From JBFXAF01 sp050178915 (lineage in GTDB: Bacteria > Pseudomonadota > Alphaproteobacteria > Rhizobiales > Rhizobiaceae), in assembly GCA_050178915.1 (NCBI GenBank), contig JBFXFO010000014.1, positions 1 through 43,020 of the forward strand: 43,020 nucleotides of DNA, written 5' to 3'. Position 1 is the stretch's first letter. Every line of letters begins with the position of its first letter. Below are positions 39,610-43,020 of this stretch, one piece after another. Made by a program: the position numbers and the translations under genes. The notes under the pieces are model-generated. The model made no database searches, had not been told where the DNA came from, and saw only the letters and a program-made list of their open reading frames with translations.

Positions 39610-41052
39610 ATGGCGAAGGCGAACTGGCCCGTCTACGGCGAAATCACCGGCCCGATCGTGATGATCGGCTTTGGTTCGATCGGACGCGGCACGCTGCCGC
39701 TGATCGAGCGGCACTTCAAGTTCGACAAGTCGCGCATGGTCGTCATCGACCCGCGTGACACCGACAGGAAGCTGCTCGACGAGCGCGGCATCGCCTTCGT
39801 GCAGGAAGCGGTGACGAAGAAGAACTATCGCAAGCTGCTGACGCCGCTGCTGACCGCCGGCGGCGGCCAGGGCTTCTGCGTCAACCTCTCCGTCGACACC
39901 TCGTCGCTCGAGCTGATGAAGCTCTGCCGCAAGCTCGGCGTGCTCTACATCGACACCGTGGTCGAGCCCTGGCTCGGATTCTATTTCGACGACGAAGCGG
40001 ACAACTCGAAGCGCACCAACTACGCGCTGCGCGAGACGGTCCTGGAGGAACGCCGCAAGAATCCCGGCGGCACGACCGCCGTCTCCTGCTCTGGCGCCAA
40101 CCCCGGCATGGTCTCGTGGCTCGTCAAGCAGGCGCTGGTCGACCTCTCCACCGATCTCGGTCTCAAGTTCGAGATTCCGGCGCAGAGCGACCGCGAAGGC
40201 TGGGCCAAGCTGATGAAAAAGGCCGGCGTGAAGGGCATCCACATCGCCGAGCGCGACACCCAGCGCGCCAAGCAGCCGAAGCCGCTCGACGTGTTCTGGA
40301 ACACCTGGTCGGTGGAAGGCTTCATCTCGGAAGGCCTGCAGCCGGCCGAACTGGGCTGGGGCACGCATGAAAAGCGCATGCCCAAGAACGGCAAGAAGCA
40401 GAAAGAGGGTTCGAAGGCGGCGATCTATCTGGAGCAGCCGGGCGCCAACACGCGTGTGCGCTCCTGGTGCCCGACGCCGGGCGCGCAATACGGTTTCCTC
40501 GTGACCCACAACGAGTCGATCTCGATCGCGGACTTCTTCACGGTGCGCAAGAACGACAAGGTCACCTACCGCCCGACCTGCCACTACGCCTATCACCCGT
40601 GCAATGATGCGGTGCTCTCGCTGCACGAGATGTTCGGCCGCGCCGGCAAGGCGCAGTCTGTGCATCACGTGCTCGACGAGAACGAGCTGATCGACGGCTC
40701 CGACGAGCTTGGCGTGCTGCTCTACGGCCACGGCAAGAACGCCTACTGGTATGGCTCGCAGCTGACGCTGGCCGAGGCGCGCGAACTGGCGCCCTACCAG
40801 AACGCCACCGGCCTGCAGGTGACCTCGTCCGTGCTCGCCGGCATGGTCTGGGCGCTGGAAAATCCAAAGGCCGGCATCGTCGATACCGACCACATGGACT
40901 TCCAGCGTTGCCTCGAAGTGCAGAGCCCCTATCTGGGACCGGTCAAAGGCTACTACACCGACTGGACGCCGCTTGATGGCCGCCCCGGCCTCTTCGAAGA
41001 AGACATCGATGAGGACGACCCGTGGCAGTTCACCAACATTCTTGTGCGGTAG
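39610..41052 (+). CDS. hss: Homospermidine synthase
   Basis: NAD-dependent enzyme that joins aminobutyl groups of two putrescines (or putrescine and spermidine) into homospermidine, the main polyamine of many rhizobia. The 480-residue protein, the usual length, begins MAKANWPVYGEITGPIVMIG and has the Rossmann motif GFGSIG (20-25). Conserved stretches include YIDTVVEPWLGFYFDDEAD, SCSGANPGMVSWLVKQAL and WCPTPGAQYGFLVTHNE. A GGAG site six bases before this ATG favours it over an ATG four codons earlier. Ornithine decarboxylase at 13.3-14.4 kb supplies putrescine. Confidence 0.95.
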   Translation: MAKANWPVYGEITGPIVMIGFGSIGRGTLPLIERHFKFDKSRMVVIDPRDTDRKLLDERGIAFVQEAVTKKNYRKLLTPLLTAGGGQGFCVNLSVDTSSLELMKLCRKLGVLYIDTVVEPWLGFYFDDEADNSKRTNYALRETVLEERRKNPGGTTAVSCSGANPGMVSWLVKQALVDLSTDLGLKFEIPAQSDREGWAKLMKKAGVKGIHIAERDTQRAKQPKPLDVFWNTWSVEGFISEGLQPAELGWGTHEKRMPKNGKKQKEGSKAAIYLEQPGANTRVRSWCPTPGAQYGFLVTHNESISIADFFTVRKNDKVTYRPTCHYAYHPCNDAVLSLHEMFGRAGKAQSVHHVLDENELIDGSDELGVLLYGHGKNAYWYGSQLTLAEARELAPYQNATGLQVTSSVLAGMVWALENPKAGIVDTDHMDFQRCLEVQSPYLGPVKGYYTDWTPLDGRPGLFEEDIDEDDPWQFTNILVR

Positions 41053-41088
41053 CCTGCACGGCGCAGGCGATCCGCAGAGCTTGCCTTG

Positions 41089-41113
41089 CATTCGCCCGGA
41101 AATCGGGCGAATG
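41089..41113. repeat. Perfect 10-bp hairpin between hss and the lipoprotein gene
   Basis: CATTCGCCCG (41089-41098), five-base loop GAAAT, CGGGCGAATG (41104-41113). No T-tract follows on either strand, so it is not a standard terminator. It could be a 3' stabiliser of hss mRNA or part of the leader of the next gene, 30 bases away. Confidence 0.6.
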
Positions 41114-41143
41114 AACGCTGGTTAACAGAGCGGAGGCTCTCTC

Positions 41144-41533
41144 ATGAGATTGCGGCGCGGTTTCTCACTGGCTTCCTCGATGATGGCGCTCGCCGTCCTC
41201 GCCGGCTGCATGACCGGCGGTGGCGGCGGTCCGTCGCAGCCCCCGGTCACGGCGCGGCCGACCGGTGTGGAAGGCGAATGGCTGAGCTCGGACGGCGTCG
41301 CCATCTCGCGCTTCACCAACGGACTGTTCGAGACGATTGCCACCGACACCGGCAACAAGCTGGCGGACGGCACCTATGTGAACATCAATCCGAGCACCGT
41401 GACCATCACCGTGCGCTCGCTCATCCGCCAGACCACATCGGCGGTGAACTGCGCGCTGGTCAGCCCGATGCAGCTGAACTGCACCGCGGCCAGCGGCCAG
41501 CAATTCGTGCTGACCCGCCGCCAGGCGGTCTGA
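41144..41533 (+). CDS. Outer-membrane lipoprotein, Omp10-like
   Basis: A 129-residue lipoprotein. The signal peptide has lipobox LAGC (Cys22), then a Gly/Pro linker and a small beta domain (VEGEWLSSDGVAISRFTNGLFE to QQFVLTRRQAV) with one disulfide-capable Cys pair (NCALVSPMQLNC). The layout matches Brucella Omp10, a small outer-membrane lipoprotein of Hyphomicrobiales with Rickettsial-type inhibitor-like fold. Function in the envelope is not established. A strong terminator follows the gene. Confidence 0.85.
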   Translation: MRLRRGFSLASSMMALAVLAGCMTGGGGGPSQPPVTARPTGVEGEWLSSDGVAISRFTNGLFETIATDTGNKLADGTYVNINPSTVTITVRSLIRQTTSAVNCALVSPMQLNCTAASGQQFVLTRRQAV

Positions 41534-41559
41534 CGAACGCAGCGACGACAATCGCAAAG

Positions 41560-41583
41560 GGCGCCGGCGACGGCGCCTTTTTT
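41560..41583 (+). terminator. Rho-independent terminator after the Omp10-like gene
   Basis: Stem GGCGCCG (41560-41566), loop GCGA, stem CGGCGCC (41571-41577), then six T residues, 27 bases past the lipoprotein stop. Three A residues before the stem extend pairing with the T-tract. Confidence 0.92.
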
Positions 41584-41682
41584 CTTGGCCTGCGGGATGC
41601 CGCGCAGTGGAGCCTTGCCACGCGCCGTGCAATCCTGCCGTGATGCTCGGTGACGGGATCGGATTTCTGCCAGGAGACTGCG

Positions 41683-43020
41683 ATGCGAAAGATGATCACA
41701 CTGGCGACCGGGGCCGCTTCCCTGCTGGCGATTTCGGCCGGAGCTTCCCGGGCCGACTACACGCTCACCATCCTGCACATCAACGACTGGCACAGCCGCA
41801 TCGAGTCGAACAACAAATACGAGTCCACCTGTTCGACCGAGGAGGAAGGCAAGGGCGAGTGCATCGGCGGCGCGGGACGCCTGGTGACGGCCATCGCCGA
41901 ACGCCGCAAGGCGCATGCGGGCGACAATGTGCTGCTGCTCAATGGCGGCGACAATTTCCAGGGCTCGCTGTTCTACTCGACGTACAAGGGCAAGGCCGAG
42001 GGCGAGTTCCTCAATCTCATGCGCTTCGACGCCATGACCGTCGGCAACCATGAATTCGACGATGGCGAGGAGGCGCTGGTTCCTTTCCTCGACATGATCC
42101 AGTTTCCGGTGCTGTCGGCGAACGTCAACGCCAGCGCCCGGTCGAAGGCGCACGGCAAGATCAAGCCGTCCGTCGTGCTGGAGGTCGGCGGGCAGAAGAT
42201 CGGCATCATCGGCGCGGTCACCAACGACACGCCCGAGATCGCCTCGCCCGGCCCCGACATCGCGATCGGCGACGACATCGCGACGATCACCGCCGAGGTC
42301 GGGAAGCTGAAGGCACAGGGCGTCAACAAGATCATCGCGCTCACCCATGTCGGCTATGTGCGCGACAAGGAGGCGATCGCCAGGATCCCCGGCATCGACG
42401 TGGTGGTCGGGGGCCATTCGCATTCGCTGCTGTCGAACACCGACGCGAAGGCCGAGGGTCCCTACCCGACGATGATCGACAACCCGGAAGGGTACAAGGT
42501 GCCCGTCACCCAGGCCGCGTCGTACTCGAAATATCTCGGCGAGTTCACCGTCACCTTCGACGACAAGGGCGTCGTCAAGGAGGCCAAGGGCGATCCGCTG
42601 CTGCTCGACAGCAGGATCGTGCCCGACCCGGCCGTCCTGGCGCGCGTCAAGGAGCTTGCCGGGCCGATCGATGCCGCGATGGGCAAGGAGGTCGCCGAGA
42701 CGACGAAGCCGATCGACGGCAGCCGCGAGAGCTGCCGCGTGCGCGAATGCGAGATGGGCAATCTCGTCGCCGATGCCATTCTCGACCGCGTCAAGGGTCA
42801 GGGCGTGTCGATCGTCGTGCAGAATGGCGGCGGGCTGCGGGCCTCCATCGACCAGGGCGTGGTGACGATGGGCGAAGTGGTTACCGTGCTGCCATTCCAG
42901 AACACCCTCGCCACGTTCCAGCTGGGCGGCAAGGACATCGTCGCCTCGCTCGAACATGGCGTCAGCGGCATCGAGGAGGGCAAGGGCCAGTTCCCGCAGG
43001 TCGCCGGCCTGAAGTTCGCC
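41683..43020 (+). CDS. 5'-nucleotidase/UshA-family metallophosphatase (3' end outside window)
   Basis: Periplasmic enzyme that strips phosphate from nucleotides or related esters. 446 codons are present and the frame runs off the right edge. The signal peptide ends near residue 24 (GASRADYTL). The metallophosphatase domain shows the metal motifs NDWHSR, LLNGGDNFQG, VGNHEFDDG, ALTHVGY and GGHSHS in order. The C-terminal nucleotide-binding domain has begun, with CEMGNLVADAIL and VVQNGGGLRASIDQG. The start has an AGGAG site seven bases before it. It lies behind a strong terminator and so has its own promoter. Confidence 0.93.
   Translation, partial: MRKMITLATGAASLLAISAGASRADYTLTILHINDWHSRIESNNKYESTCSTEEEGKGECIGGAGRLVTAIAERRKAHAGDNVLLLNGGDNFQGSLFYSTYKGKAEGEFLNLMRFDAMTVGNHEFDDGEEALVPFLDMIQFPVLSANVNASARSKAHGKIKPSVVLEVGGQKIGIIGAVTNDTPEIASPGPDIAIGDDIATITAEVGKLKAQGVNKIIALTHVGYVRDKEAIARIPGIDVVVGGHSHSLLSNTDAKAEGPYPTMIDNPEGYKVPVTQAASYSKYLGEFTVTFDDKGVVKEAKGDPLLLDSRIVPDPAVLARVKELAGPIDAAMGKEVAETTKPIDGSRESCRVRECEMGNLVADAILDRVKGQGVSIVVQNGGGLRASIDQGVVTMGEVVTVLPFQNTLATFQLGGKDIVASLEHGVSGIEEGKGQFPQVAGLKFA

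Overview
The window reads as chromosomal DNA of a GC-rich alphaproteobacterium of the order Hyphomicrobiales (Rhizobiales), most likely the Mesorhizobium/Phyllobacteriaceae side. The support is the rhizobial order of flagellar genes including motE, a type III ornithine decarboxylase plus a bacterial homospermidine synthase, a Brucella Omp10-type lipoprotein, and an intergenic palindrome of a type I associate with mesorhizobia. This placement is inference from gene content. No rRNA, tRNA, CRISPR array, transposase or prophage gene was seen.

Region 1 (1-12.4 kb, all minus strand) is a flagellar operon. In transcription order it holds a DUF1217 repeat protein, flgF, fliI, a one-TM flagellar-locus protein, flgB, flgC, fliE, flgG, flgA, flgI, motE, flgH, fliL, fliP, and then a separately promoted flagellin with its own terminator. 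It encodes rod, P- and L-ring, export gate and ATPase, stator/basal-body accessory factors and filament. A perfect CtrA-type box sits beyond the flagellin, probably in the promoter of a neighbouring gene off the left edge.

Region 2 (12.4-16.7 kb) holds a GNAT acetyltransferase and ornithine decarboxylase behind a roughly 420-nt structured leader (candidate speF-type RNA). Next come a small charged protein, a LysR regulator, and a DUF4258/DUF2283 pair whose first gene is broken.

Region 3 (16.8-24.6 kb) has a metal-transport pair (DUF1007 plus NicO/RcnA-like) coupled to a D-Ala-D-Ala carboxypeptidase. Convergent to it is a run with a degenerate peptide-deformylase-like protein, a DenD-like dehydrogenase, a small membrane protein, an SDR and a GNAT. 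Divergent from that is an aminotransferase coupled to a secreted Kazal-type inhibitor.

Region 4 (24.6-33 kb) holds an SDR-GNAT-coiled-coil operon, a DUF533/TerB protein, trhO, KDPG aldolase, a DUF882 envelope protein and an orphan sigma-54 response regulator. A second perfect CtrA-type box lies at 26.7 kb.

Region 5 (33-43 kb) holds oligoendopeptidase F, pabB and pabC, a solitary DUF3445 protein, a DUF2778/Tlde1-type L,D-transpeptidase, homospermidine synthase, an Omp10-like lipoprotein and a 5'-nucleotidase cut by the window edge. The decarboxylase at 13-14 kb and homospermidine synthase at 40 kb together give the path ornithine to putrescine to homospermidine. I saw no obvious wholly new system. 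The best leads are the odc leader RNA, the DUF1217 repeat protein, the His-rich FliL, the metal-ligand-less deformylase homologue and the two CtrA boxes.
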